DNA from: Roseisalinus antarcticus
GTDB lineage: Bacteria > Pseudomonadota > Alphaproteobacteria > Rhodobacterales > Rhodobacteraceae
Reading direction: 5' to 3'
Assembly (NCBI RefSeq): GCF_900172355.1
Contig: NZ_FWFZ01000003.1
Location: forward strand, 186,001-250,000
Length of the DNA: 64,000 nt
Shown here piece after piece: positions 43,615 through 51,690 of the stretch. Below the pieces are notes generated by a model. That model did no database searches, was not told the DNA's origin, and saw only the letters and a program-made list of their open reading frames with translations. Every line of letters begins with the position of its first letter. The first letter of the stretch is position 1. Position numbers and translations under genes: made by a program.

Positions 43615-44805
43615 ATGGACACCAGATCGACCATCGCCACGCGTCGCGACGCCGTGTGGCTGACGCCCGACAGCGGCGATTTCGAGACGTTCAGAACGCT
43701 GATGGCCGGGGCCGAGACGCCGGACCTGCCCCTGTCGGACGGGCAGGCCCAAGGCATTCCGCTCTATGACGGCGCCCGGGTGCGGGCGGCGGCCCCGCGG
43801 ATCGACGATCGTCGCGACCTCATGGCAGAATGGACCTCGGTCCTGGCCGAGGGCCCCGGGATCGTCATCGTCAAGAACGCCATGTCCGACCTTGAGGCGC
43901 TCGACCGCGCGACGGAGGTTTTCGAGACCCTGATCGCGGAGGAAAAGGCCGCCGGCGCCGGCGCGGGCGATCATTTCGCCAAGCCCGGCGCCAACGACCG
44001 GGTCTGGAACGCCGCGGAAAAGCACTGCCTCGCGGATCCAGCCGGCTTTGCCCGCTACTATGCCTCGGACGCCATCGCCATGGCCTCGGAGGCCTGGCTG
44101 GGCCAGGGCTACCAGGTCACCGCGCAGGTCAATCGGGTCAATCCGGGCGGCACGGCCCAGACCGCGCACCGGGATTATCACCTGGGCTTCATGTCGCCGG
44201 CGCAAATGGCGGGCTTTCCAAGCCATGTCCACGGGATCTCGCCGGTGCTGACCCTGCAGGGGGCCGTTGCCCATTGCGACATGTCACTCGAGAGCGGTCC
44301 GACCCTGTTCCTGCCCCACAGCCAGACGTTCTTCGAAGGCTACCTCGCGTTCAGTCGCCTGGAATTCCAGGCCTATTTCGCCGACCACCACGTGCAGGTG
44401 CCGCTGGCAAAAGGCGACGCGGTCTTCTTCAACCCGGCCGTGATGCACGGGGCGGGCACCAACAGCACCGCCGACATCCGGCGCCTGGCCAACCTGCTCC
44501 AGATTTCGTCGGCATTCGGCCGGGCGATGGAAAGCTTGAACCGCGACGCCATGTGCGCGGCGCTCTACCCCGCGTTGCTCGAGACCATGGCCCAGGGAAC
44601 CCTGACCGAAACGGAGCTCTCCAACGTGATCAGGGCCAGCGCCGAAGGCTACGCCTTCCCGACCGACCTCGACCGCGATCCCCCGGTGAACGGCCTCGCC
44701 CCGCAAACCCAGGCCGAGCTGATGCAGGCGATGCTGGCCGAACGTCAGCCGACCGAAAAGGCCCGCGAGATGCTCATCACCCAGGCCGCACGCCGCAAGA
44801 CCTGA
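43615..44805 (+). CDS. Phytanoyl-CoA-dioxygenase-like 2OG-Fe(II) oxygenase
   Basis: A 396-residue non-haem iron oxygenase of the PhyH family. The facial triad is visible: His185 and Asp187 in TAHRDYHLGF, and His278 in NPAVMHGAGTN. Gly-rich GAGAGDHFAKPGAND precedes the core. Family members hydroxylate diverse small molecules with 2-oxoglutarate and O2 in the cytoplasm. Start ATG 43615 is preceded by GGGAGGAG at good spacing, preferable to ATG 43591. A strong terminator follows. The divergent LacI suggests inducible catabolism of a sugar- or amine-like substrate. Confidence 0.85.
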   Translation: MDTRSTIATRRDAVWLTPDSGDFETFRTLMAGAETPDLPLSDGQAQGIPLYDGARVRAAAPRIDDRRDLMAEWTSVLAEGPGIVIVKNAMSDLEALDRATEVFETLIAEEKAAGAGAGDHFAKPGANDRVWNAAEKHCLADPAGFARYYASDAIAMASEAWLGQGYQVTAQVNRVNPGGTAQTAHRDYHLGFMSPAQMAGFPSHVHGISPVLTLQGAVAHCDMSLESGPTLFLPHSQTFFEGYLAFSRLEFQAYFADHHVQVPLAKGDAVFFNPAVMHGAGTNSTADIRRLANLLQISSAFGRAMESLNRDAMCAALYPALLETMAQGTLTETELSNVIRASAEGYAFPTDLDRDPPVNGLAPQTQAELMQAMLAERQPTEKAREMLITQAARRKT

Positions 44806-44841
44806 ACCATAAGGCGCCCGGCACGCAATCGGGCGCCCGCC

Positions 44842-44872
44842 GCACCGTGTCCCCGGAACGGGGGCACGGTGC
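44842..44872. terminator. Strong bidirectional hairpin between convergent genes
   Basis: GCACCGTG-T-CCCCG-GAA-CGGGG-G-CACGGTGC pairs over 13 bp plus a G-T step with a 3-nt loop. It lies between the dioxygenase (+) and the FrcA-like ATPase (-), both ending here. No T-run, but the very stable stem suits a bidirectional terminator or mRNA end. Confidence 0.75.
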
Positions 44873-44905
44873 TTCCCCTGTGCGCACGCAGTGCGCTCAA
44901 TCAGG

Positions 44906-45679
44906 TCAGGCCGCTTCCATCTCGGTCGGCTCCTTGGCGCCGGTCATGAACGCCACCGCATCGGACATCGAGTGGTCCTTGGGGTCGATGACACACAGCC
45001 GCTTGCCAAGGCGATGCACGTGGATCCGGTCCGCCAGCTCGAAGACATGTGGCATGTTGTGCGATATCAGGATGATCGGGATCCCCCGGCCTCTCACGTC
45101 CTGGATCAGCTCCAGAACCTTGCGGCTCTCCTTCACACCCAGCGCAGCCGTCGGCTCGTCGAGGATGATGACCTTCGACCCGAAGGCCGCCGCCCGGGCC
45201 ACGGCGACCCCCTGGCGTTGCCCGCCAGAGAGCGTCTCGACCGCCTGGTTGATGTTCTGGATCGTCATCAGCCCCAGCTCCGACAGCTTGGCCCGGGCGA
45301 AATCCTCCATCGCCTTGCGGTCGAGCTGCCGGAAATACTGGCCCATGAAGCCCGGTTTGCGGATCTCGCGCCCCATGAACATGTTGTCGGCGATCGACAG
45401 GGCCGGGCTCATGGCGAGCGTCTGGTAGACCGTCTCGATACCGGCGTCGCGGGCATCCGTCGGGGCAGAGAAACTCACCTTCTTGCCCTCGAGCCTGACC
45501 TCGCCCGCGTCGGGAATGACAGCCCCCGACAGGGCCTTGATCAGGGTCGACTTGCCCGCACCGTTGTCTCCGATCACGGCGAGGATCTCCCCCCGCCGCA
45601 ATTCGAAATCGCAATGATCGAGCGCGGTCACCTTGCCGTAGCGCTTGACCAGGTTCGTTCCTGTAAGAATGGGTTCCAT
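44906..45679 (-). CDS. frcA: Sugar ABC transporter ATP-binding protein (FrcA-like)
   Basis: A 257-residue single-domain ATPase starting MEPILTGTNLVKRYGKVTAL. Walker A is GDNGAGKST, the signature is LSGGQRQGVAVARAAAF and Walker B is VIILDEPTAALGVKES. Unlike RbsA it has only one nucleotide-binding domain, as in the Sinorhizobium fructose importer FrcBCA. Its ATG overlaps the permease TGA (TGATG). Gene name rests on operon similarity: binding protein, permease, then ATPase, with a ROK regulator divergent. Confidence 0.88.
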   Translation of the reverse strand: MEPILTGTNLVKRYGKVTALDHCDFELRRGEILAVIGDNGAGKSTLIKALSGAVIPDAGEVRLEGKKVSFSAPTDARDAGIETVYQTLAMSPALSIADNMFMGREIRKPGFMGQYFRQLDRKAMEDFARAKLSELGLMTIQNINQAVETLSGGQRQGVAVARAAAFGSKVIILDEPTAALGVKESRKVLELIQDVRGRGIPIILISHNMPHVFELADRIHVHRLGKRLCVIDPKDHSMSDAVAFMTGAKEPTEMEAA

Positions 45680-46743
45680 CAGGCTGATACCTTTCTGATC
45701 CATTGGTCGACGGCGACGGCGGCGATGATCAGCACACCGATGAAGAAGTAGGTCCACTGGGCGTCCGCCCCCAGCAGCCGCAGGCCCAACGTAAAGACCC
45801 CGACGATCAGCGCCCCGAACAGCGCCCCCAGGATCGAGCCGCGCCCGCCGAAGAGCGATATGCCCCCGATCACCACGGCGGTGATCGATTCGATGTTCGC
45901 TTCATAGGCCGAGGTCGGAGAGACCGATCCGATCCGACCGATCAGGGCCCAGCCAGCGAAGGCGCAGATCAGGCCTGACAGCATATAGACCGACATCAGC
46001 GTCCGGCGGACATTGACACCCGACAGCTGCGCCGCTTCCGGGTCGTCGCCCACGGCATAGACATGGCGGCCCCAGGCCGTGTGTTTCAGGACCCAGGCCA
46101 GGATCAGCATGAGCACGATCATGAACACCACGCCGACCGTGAACACCGCGCCCCCGATCTGGAACTTGGCGCCCATCAGTTGCAGCAACGGCGCCTCGGC
46201 CTCGATATCCTGCGATCGGATCGTTTCGTTCTGCGAATAAAGATAATTGGTCGCCAACAGCACCTGCCAGGTGCCGAGCGTGACGATGAAGGGCGGCAGC
46301 TTCATGCGGCTGACCAGCAGACCGTTGAGACCGCCGCAGGCGGTGCCGACGATCAGGCCGCAGACCACGGCAACGGAAGGCGGCAGGCCGTAGCGAAAGG
46401 CGAACTGCCCCATCACGACCGACGACAGGACCGTTATCGCGCCAACTGACAGGTCGATGCCCGCGGTCAGGATCACCAGGCTTTGCGCGGCGGCGACGAT
46501 GCCGACGATCTGAACCTGTTGCAGGATCAACGTCAGCGCGAATGGCGAAAAGAACTTAGAGTCGAGCAAGGCGCCGAAGATGATGATGGACATGACCAGC
46601 ACGATCAGCGGCACCAGCGCCGGGGTCACATGCAACGCATGATGGAAACGATGGATCAGCCCTTTGCGCTCGTCCTCGAACTCGGCGAACTTCTCGTCCC
46701 GCTTGCCTTTGACGACGTCTTCGTAGCTGTCTGATTGGGCCAT
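45679..46743 (-). CDS. frcC: Sugar ABC transporter permease (FrcC-like)
   Basis: A 354-residue permease of the ribose/fructose group starting MAQSDSYEDVVKGKRDEKFA. A charged cytoplasmic N-terminus of about 45 residues precedes eight to ten helices. Family motifs are QSLVILTAGIDLSVGAITVL, NGLLVSRMKLPPFIVTLGTW and GGISLFGGRGSILGALFGAL. It forms a homodimeric pore. A stem-loop lies in the 98-bp gap upstream of it. Confidence 0.9.
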   Translation of the reverse strand: MAQSDSYEDVVKGKRDEKFAEFEDERKGLIHRFHHALHVTPALVPLIVLVMSIIIFGALLDSKFFSPFALTLILQQVQIVGIVAAAQSLVILTAGIDLSVGAITVLSSVVMGQFAFRYGLPPSVAVVCGLIVGTACGGLNGLLVSRMKLPPFIVTLGTWQVLLATNYLYSQNETIRSQDIEAEAPLLQLMGAKFQIGGAVFTVGVVFMIVLMLILAWVLKHTAWGRHVYAVGDDPEAAQLSGVNVRRTLMSVYMLSGLICAFAGWALIGRIGSVSPTSAYEANIESITAVVIGGISLFGGRGSILGALFGALIVGVFTLGLRLLGADAQWTYFFIGVLIIAAVAVDQWIRKVSA

Positions 46744-46774
46744 GGCCGGTCCCTCCCGTGACTGGCGATTGGGA

Positions 46775-46801
46775 CAAGGCAAGCCACGGGGGCCTGCCTT
46801 G
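46775..46801. promoter_or_regulatory. Intercistronic stem-loop after the FrcB-like gene
   Basis: CAAGGCA-N13-TGCCTTG, with further internal GCC/GGC pairing, lies between the binding-protein and permease genes. It is in the same position as hairpins in the other sugar operons of the window. Confidence 0.6.
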
Positions 46802-46841
46802 CCGTCATGTTCTCAGGAACTTTCCCTGTCTTGGGGCCGGA

Positions 46842-47858
46842 TCAGCCCCAGCAGAGCTCCAGCCCTTCCTCGACCGAGATCGACTCCACGCCCTCGACCG
46901 GCTGGTCGGTGACGAGGGCGACGCCCGTGTCGAAGAAATCCTTGCCTTCGGTCGGCTCGGGCAACGTGCCGTCTTCCGCGTATTGGGCAATCGCTTCGAT
47001 GCCGAGTGCGGCCATGCGCAGCGGATACTGCTGCGCAGTCGCGCCGATGATGCCCTCGGCGACGTTCTGGACACCGGGGCAGCCGCCGTCGACCGATACG
47101 ATGGTCACGCCGTCTTCCATCCCGAAGGATCTCAGCGCCTCGTAGGCGCCCGCCGCGGCCGGCTCGTTGATCGTGTAGACGAGGTTCACGCCCGGATCCA
47201 TCGCCAGGATGCTCTCCATGGCGGTGCGGCCGCCCTCTTCGTTGCCGGCGGTCACGTCGCTTCCGACAATGCGCGGATCGTCCTCGTCACCGTTCACGTT
47301 CGGGTTGGCAAGGTCGATGCCGAAGCCCTCGAGGAAGCCTTGGTCGCGCAGCACGCCGACAGTCGGCTGGCTGACCGCGAGGTCGAGCAGCGCGATCTTG
47401 GCATTTTCGGCGTCCTCGCCCATGCGGCCCGCGGCCCACTGGCCGATCAGCACGCCCGCGGCGAAGTTGTCGGTGGCGAAGGTCGCATCGGCGGCGTCGG
47501 CCGGATCCAGCGGTGTGTCGAGCGCGATCACCAGAAGGCCCGCCTCGCGCGCCTGGTTGACGGACGACACGATCGACGATGTGTCGGACGCGGTGATCAG
47601 GATCCCGGAAGCACCCGATGCGATGCAGGTTTCGATCGCCTGCACCTGGGTCTCGTGGTCACCGTCCACCTGGCCGGCGAAAGTCATCAGGTTGATGCCG
47701 AGTTCTTCGGCCCGCGCGGTGGCGCCTTCGCGCATCTTCACGAAGAACGGGTTGGTGTCCGTCTTGGTGATCAGGCATGCGCTGGTCTCATGCGCCGCGG
47801 CGTGGGCGCCGGAGGCGGCCCCGACGGCCAGTGCCGTTCCAAGCAAAAGCTTTTTCAT
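46842..47858 (-). CDS. frcB: Sugar ABC transporter substrate-binding protein (FrcB-like)
   Basis: A 338-residue type I periplasmic binding protein with signal peptide [20 protein letters not shown]. The ribose-binding-like fold has [60 protein letters not shown] and [20 protein letters not shown]. Expected ligands are fructose, mannose or ribose by analogy with FrcB. It is the first gene of the operon and diverges from the ROK regulator. Confidence 0.9.
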   Translation of the reverse strand: MKKLLLGTALAVGAASGAHAAAHETSACLITKTDTNPFFVKMREGATARAEELGINLMTFAGQVDGDHETQVQAIETCIASGASGILITASDTSSIVSSVNQAREAGLLVIALDTPLDPADAADATFATDNFAAGVLIGQWAAGRMGEDAENAKIALLDLAVSQPTVGVLRDQGFLEGFGIDLANPNVNGDEDDPRIVGSDVTAGNEEGGRTAMESILAMDPGVNLVYTINEPAAAGAYEALRSFGMEDGVTIVSVDGGCPGVQNVAEGIIGATAQQYPLRMAALGIEAIAQYAEDGTLPEPTEGKDFFDTGVALVTDQPVEGVESISVEEGLELCWG

Positions 47859-47956
47859 GTCTCTCTCCCATTTGTTCGCTTGCCGGGCAAGCCGGCCGAC
47901 CACACCCCTCCAAGGTGTGGTTGGCTCAACCTTTCCTCAAACCAACCGCCGCGTCA

Positions 47957-47979
47957 ATAAATAATTCAACTTGATTTAT
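47957..47979. promoter_or_regulatory. Candidate ROK-regulator operator
   Basis: ATAAAT-N11-ATTTAT is a perfect dyad in an AT-rich island between the divergent frcB-like and ROK genes. It overlaps the first in-frame ATG of the ROK gene (47978), which supports the later TTG start. Confidence 0.5.
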
Positions 47980-48019
47980 GAACTATATTTACTCAAGGTC
48001 GCGGCAGGGAGATACAAAG

Positions 48020-49258
48020 TTGTTATCAGATCGCGGTGAAATTCGCAAGAAATCCTGGTTGCCCGACGGCGCCACCCCTCGCAACGTGCGCAACCATAAC
48101 GAACGCCTGGTGCTGACGACGATCCGCAACTCCGGCCCGATCCCCAGCTCCGAGATCGGACGGAGGACGAATCTGTCGGCCCAGACCGCCTCTGTCATCA
48201 CCCGCTCGCTCGAGGGCGAGGGCCTGTTGCGGCGGGGCGAGCCGGTGCGTGGCAAGATCGGCAAGCCCTCAACCCCGATGGCCCTGGCACCCGACGGGGC
48301 GCTGTCCTTCGGCCTGTTGATCGGCCGGCGGGGCGCGGACCTCTTGCTGATGGACCTGATCGGCCGGGTGCGCGCCCATCTCGACACCCATTACCCCTAC
48401 CCCACCCCCGCGCGAATCATCGACTTCGTGACCGATGGCGTGTCCAGGCTGACGGCAGATCTGCCCGCCACGCAGCGCGGCCGGATCAGCGGGCTGGGCG
48501 TGGGCGCCCCGAACGAATTGTGGAACTGGCTCGACATCGTCGGCGCCGCCCCCGAGGAGATGGCCGCCTGGCGCGAGATCGACCTGGCGGCCGTCCTGCA
48601 CGACGTCGTGGGCCTGCCCGTCCAGCTCGGCAACGACGCGACCCTCGCCTGTTATGGCGAGCAGGTCTTCGGCGTCGCCTCCAGCCACCGCAACTACGGC
48701 TATTTCCATGTCGGCCACTTCGTCGGCGGCGGCATCGTCCTGAACGGCAGCGTCGAGAGCGGGCCCACGGGCAACGCCGGCGCCTTCGGCTCGATCATCG
48801 TCGGCGACCCGACCGCGACGGACAACCAGCTGATCCATGCGGCCTCGCTTCACGTGCTGGAGCGCATGTTGAGCGCCAAGGGCCTGCCCGCGCCCGATCG
48901 CTATGGTCAAAGCGACGCCTGGCAGGTGGACGACGCCGTGCTGGCCGACTGGCTGGAGATGACAGCGACCGCGCTGGCCACCGCGGCGATATCGGTGACC
49001 GCGATCCTCGACATCTCGACCGTGGTGATCGACGGCAGCTTTCCGGGGGCCGTGCGGGCACGGCTGGTCGATCTGGTGACCGCGAAGATGGCGACGGCGG
49101 ACACCCGCGGCATCCGCGCCCCGCGGGTCCTCGCCGGGGCGCTCGGCGCCATGGCCGGGGCGCTCGGCGCCATGGCCGGGGCGCTCGGCTCGGCCTATCT
49201 GCCCATGGCCACGCAGTATTTCATCGAAGGGCTGGACCTCTCGGCGCCCGGCACCTGA
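48020..49258 (+). CDS. frcR: ROK-family transcriptional regulator (FrcR-like)
   Basis: A ROK repressor of 412 residues from TTG 48020, or 426 from ATG 47978. The TTG has AGGGAGA at good spacing and the ATG lies inside the operator dyad, so I prefer TTG. It has an N-terminal winged helix with the IPSSEIGRRTNLSAQTASVI region and a ROK sugar-sensing domain with GVGAPNELWNW, LGNDATLACYGEQVFG, GGGIVLNGSVESGPTGNAGA. Two extra copies of the 7-residue unit AGALGAM are inserted in frame near the C-terminus. Divergent from frcB, it probably represses it. Confidence 0.9.
   Translation: MLSDRGEIRKKSWLPDGATPRNVRNHNERLVLTTIRNSGPIPSSEIGRRTNLSAQTASVITRSLEGEGLLRRGEPVRGKIGKPSTPMALAPDGALSFGLLIGRRGADLLLMDLIGRVRAHLDTHYPYPTPARIIDFVTDGVSRLTADLPATQRGRISGLGVGAPNELWNWLDIVGAAPEEMAAWREIDLAAVLHDVVGLPVQLGNDATLACYGEQVFGVASSHRNYGYFHVGHFVGGGIVLNGSVESGPTGNAGAFGSIIVGDPTATDNQLIHAASLHVLERMLSAKGLPAPDRYGQSDAWQVDDAVLADWLEMTATALATAAISVTAILDISTVVIDGSFPGAVRARLVDLVTAKMATADTRGIRAPRVLAGALGAMAGALGAMAGALGSAYLPMATQYFIEGLDLSAPGT
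49133..49190. repeat. 21-bp in-frame tandem repeat in the ROK gene
   Basis: Two exact 21-bp copies (49133-49153, 49154-49174) and a third partial copy to about 49188, encoding AGALGAM, AGALGAM, AGALGSA. ROK proteins normally have the last unit once (AGALGSAYLP). Confidence 0.95.
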
Positions 49259-49271
49259 TCCGCGTGCGCCC

Positions 49272-50351
49272 CTACTCCGCCGGAACCCCGGCGGCAGCGC
49301 CGTGGAATTCCTCGCGATATGGCCGGGCGCTCGCGGGCAAGTCTCGCCGCAGGTAATAGCCCTCGTCGTGCCTCTGGCGCAGCAGTGCGCCCAGCATCTC
49401 GGCCAGCGCGGCGGGGATCGAGGGGTTGGGCGGCGGCAGGTCATGCCGGATCCGCGCGTGCAAGTCCGGAAGGCGGTGATAGGGCACCATGGGAAACATG
49501 TGGTGCTCCACATGATAGTTCATGTTCCAGTAGATGAAGCGCGAAACCCGGTTCATGCAGACCGTGCGCGAGTTCAGCCGGTGGTCAGTCACGTCCTCGG
49601 CCAGCCCGCCGTGCTGCAACAGGCCCGTCATCACGTGATGCCAGGCGCCATAAAGGCGCGGCAGCCCGATCAGCATCAGCGGCAGGATCGACCCGGCGGC
49701 CAGGCAAAGCGCGAGCGTCGCGGCGTAGATCGCCGTCCAGATCCGGGCCACGCGGATCACCTTCGGCCGCTCACTTTCGGGAATGAACTGCGCCTCTTCC
49801 GGATGGACCCGGCCCGAGGCGTTGTAGAGCATGCGGCCAAGACCGAGCCAGACATCGCGGATCCCGAGAAACACGAGGCCAAGCCGCAGGAAACCGGGCG
49901 GCCGCATCACCGCGATCTCGGGGTCGCGGCCGACGATGATGGTGTCGGTATGGTGGCGCGCATGGCTCCAGCGCCAGGTGTGCGGATTGCGGATCATGCA
50001 GAAGCTGGCGAGCTGGTAGAGCGCATCGTTCATCCACGGCGTCTTGAACGCCGTGCCGTGGCCGCATTCGTGCCAGCGGCTGTCCATCGCCGAGCCGTAG
50101 AGCACCCCGTAGGCCAGCCAGAAGGGCACCGACCAGATCGTGGGCCAGAACGCGATGCCCAGCCCGGCGAACACCGCCATGCAGCCCAGCAGGATGACGG
50201 TATCGCGGATCGCGGGCTGGTCGCTGCGCTGCATCAGGGCCTTCATCTCCTTGCGCGGCACGTCGGTGTGATACCACTCGGCCGCGGCGAGGCCGATCTC
50301 TATCGCGCGCTCGGCATCGGCGCCCAGCAGGCTGTAATTCCTCTTCGGCAT
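49272..50351 (-). CDS. Membrane fatty acid desaturase
   Basis: A 359-residue integral membrane di-iron desaturase. Histidine boxes are HECGHG (94-99), HARHH (130-134) and HVEHH (280-284), with four to six hydrophobic helices between. It introduces double bonds into acyl chains or hydroxylates related lipids using electron donors and O2. Start ATG 50351 gives MPKRNYSLLGADAERAIEIG. The longer frame reads into the promoter. It converges on the ROK gene (13-bp gap) and diverges from a LacI gene, with two dyads between. Confidence 0.9.
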   Translation of the reverse strand: MPKRNYSLLGADAERAIEIGLAAAEWYHTDVPRKEMKALMQRSDQPAIRDTVILLGCMAVFAGLGIAFWPTIWSVPFWLAYGVLYGSAMDSRWHECGHGTAFKTPWMNDALYQLASFCMIRNPHTWRWSHARHHTDTIIVGRDPEIAVMRPPGFLRLGLVFLGIRDVWLGLGRMLYNASGRVHPEEAQFIPESERPKVIRVARIWTAIYAATLALCLAAGSILPLMLIGLPRLYGAWHHVMTGLLQHGGLAEDVTDHRLNSRTVCMNRVSRFIYWNMNYHVEHHMFPMVPYHRLPDLHARIRHDLPPPNPSIPAALAEMLGALLRQRHDEGYYLRRDLPASARPYREEFHGAAAGVPAE

Positions 50352-50440
50352 GGGAGTGGCTCCGGTCTGATTGGCTGCACAGACATACCCGGGCCGCCCC
50401 GCCGCCCAAAGGACCCGGCCGACGAATGCTTCACGCGGTG

Positions 50441-50463
50441 TCATTTCATGATATACGAAATGA
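50441..50463. promoter_or_regulatory. Dyad in the desaturase-LacI divergent promoter
   Basis: TCATTTC-ATGATATAC-GAAATGA is a perfect 7-9-7 inverted repeat between the desaturase and LacI starts. It overlaps the TGATA-N6-TATCA site that follows. Confidence 0.6.
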
Positions 50464-50476
50464 TATTTCTCTATCA
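50461..50476. promoter_or_regulatory. LacI operator, copy 1
   Basis: TGATA-TTTCTC-TATCA, extended by A and T on the two sides, sits 13 bp before the LacI ATG. The same symmetric 16-mer with a different centre recurs at 51522-51537. Confidence 0.7.
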
Positions 50477-50488
50477 TGGATCGTCATC

Positions 50489-51520
50489 ATGGCCCGGCGT
50501 CCGACCCTGAAAGACGTGGCCCGGGAGGCGGACGTCAGCATCGCAACCGTCAATCGCGCCATCAAGGGCACGCCGAACGTGCGCGAGGAGACGGTGCGCA
50601 AGGTCTCGGACGCGGCCCACCGGATCGGCTATCACGGGGTGGGGTTGCTGTCGCAACGACTCCGGACCGATCTGCCGGAGGTGCGGCTGGGCTTCGTCCT
50701 GCACAAGCAGAAGCAGGCGTTCTACCAGGAATTCGCGGAGGAGATCACGCGTCAGGCCGCAGCCTACGGCGCGGCGCGTTGCAAGGTGCGCATCGTCTTT
50801 CTGTCGTCGCAATCGCCCGGCGATGTCGCCGCGGCGCTGCGCGAGATCTCCGGGCAGGTGGACGCGGTTGCCGCCACTTCGGTCAACCACCAGTCCGTGA
50901 CCGATGCGGTGGCCGAGCTGCACAACGGCGGCACCCCTTGCTTTGCCCTGCTGTCCGACTTCGGCCAGGGGGTCCGGACCACCTACATCGGCCTGAACAA
51001 CCTCAAGATCGGGCGCGGCGCCGCGCGCATGCTCTCCGTCGCCTCGCGCAACAAGGGCAAGCTGGCGCTGTTCGTCGGCGGCTACCGCTGGCACGGGCAC
51101 GAGCTGCGCGAAACCGGCTTTCGCAGCTTCTTCCGCGAGCACCCCGACGATTTGCATGTCCTCGACACGCTCGTGAACCTGGAGACCCGGCAACTCACCT
51201 ACGAGGCGACGCTTGCCCTGCTGGCCCGTCACGGGGACCTTGCCGGCCTCTACGTCGCGGGCGGCGGGATGGAGGGCGCGATCGCCGCCCTGCGAGAGGA
51301 ACGGGCGCCGGGGCAGGTGGCGCTCGTGGTGAACGAGCTGACGCCCGAGTCGCGCCGGGCGATAATCGACGGCTATGTCACCATGATCATCCGGACCCCT
51401 TTGGCGACGCTCTGCCACACTCTCGTCGGTCAGATGGCGGCCGTCGTCGCCAATCCCGACCATGCGCTGCCGGGGCAGACATTCCTCGATCCGGTGATAA
51501 CCCTGCCCGAGTTCCTCTGA
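50489..51520 (+). CDS. LacI-family regulator of the inositol-like operon
   Basis: A 343-residue LacI protein starting MARRPTLKDVAREADVSIAT, with helix-turn-helix at about residues 6-26 and the ligand domain from about 60 (GFVLHKQKQAFYQEFAEEIT, IGLNNLKIGRGAARML, LYVAGGGMEGAIAALREER). It precedes the isomerase, binding protein, permease and ATPase genes on the same strand. Matching operators in front of itself and of that operon indicate that it autoregulates and controls the transport genes. The ligand is probably a sugar or cyclitol derivative. Confidence 0.92.
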   Translation: MARRPTLKDVAREADVSIATVNRAIKGTPNVREETVRKVSDAAHRIGYHGVGLLSQRLRTDLPEVRLGFVLHKQKQAFYQEFAEEITRQAAAYGAARCKVRIVFLSSQSPGDVAAALREISGQVDAVAATSVNHQSVTDAVAELHNGGTPCFALLSDFGQGVRTTYIGLNNLKIGRGAARMLSVASRNKGKLALFVGGYRWHGHELRETGFRSFFREHPDDLHVLDTLVNLETRQLTYEATLALLARHGDLAGLYVAGGGMEGAIAALREERAPGQVALVVNELTPESRRAIIDGYVTMIIRTPLATLCHTLVGQMAAVVANPDHALPGQTFLDPVITLPEFL

Positions 51521-51521
51521 C

Positions 51522-51537
51522 TGATACTTTGCTATCA
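51522..51537. promoter_or_regulatory. LacI operator, copy 2
   Basis: TGATA-CTTTGC-TATCA, one base after the LacI stop codon and about 150 bp upstream of the isomerase gene. Same arms and spacing as the site at 50461-50476. Confidence 0.7.
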
Positions 51538-51690
51538 TCGCGCTTGCGGTAGTTACCTCATCCATGACGCAAAGTGGTCCGGTGCAGCTTGACCCGATAG
51601 CCCTGCGCCGGTCACTCATTGCGTGCGGGCGCTGTTGAGGAGCGGCAGCCGCGGCGGGGCCTGACGGGTCCCAGGGAGAACATTGCGCGC

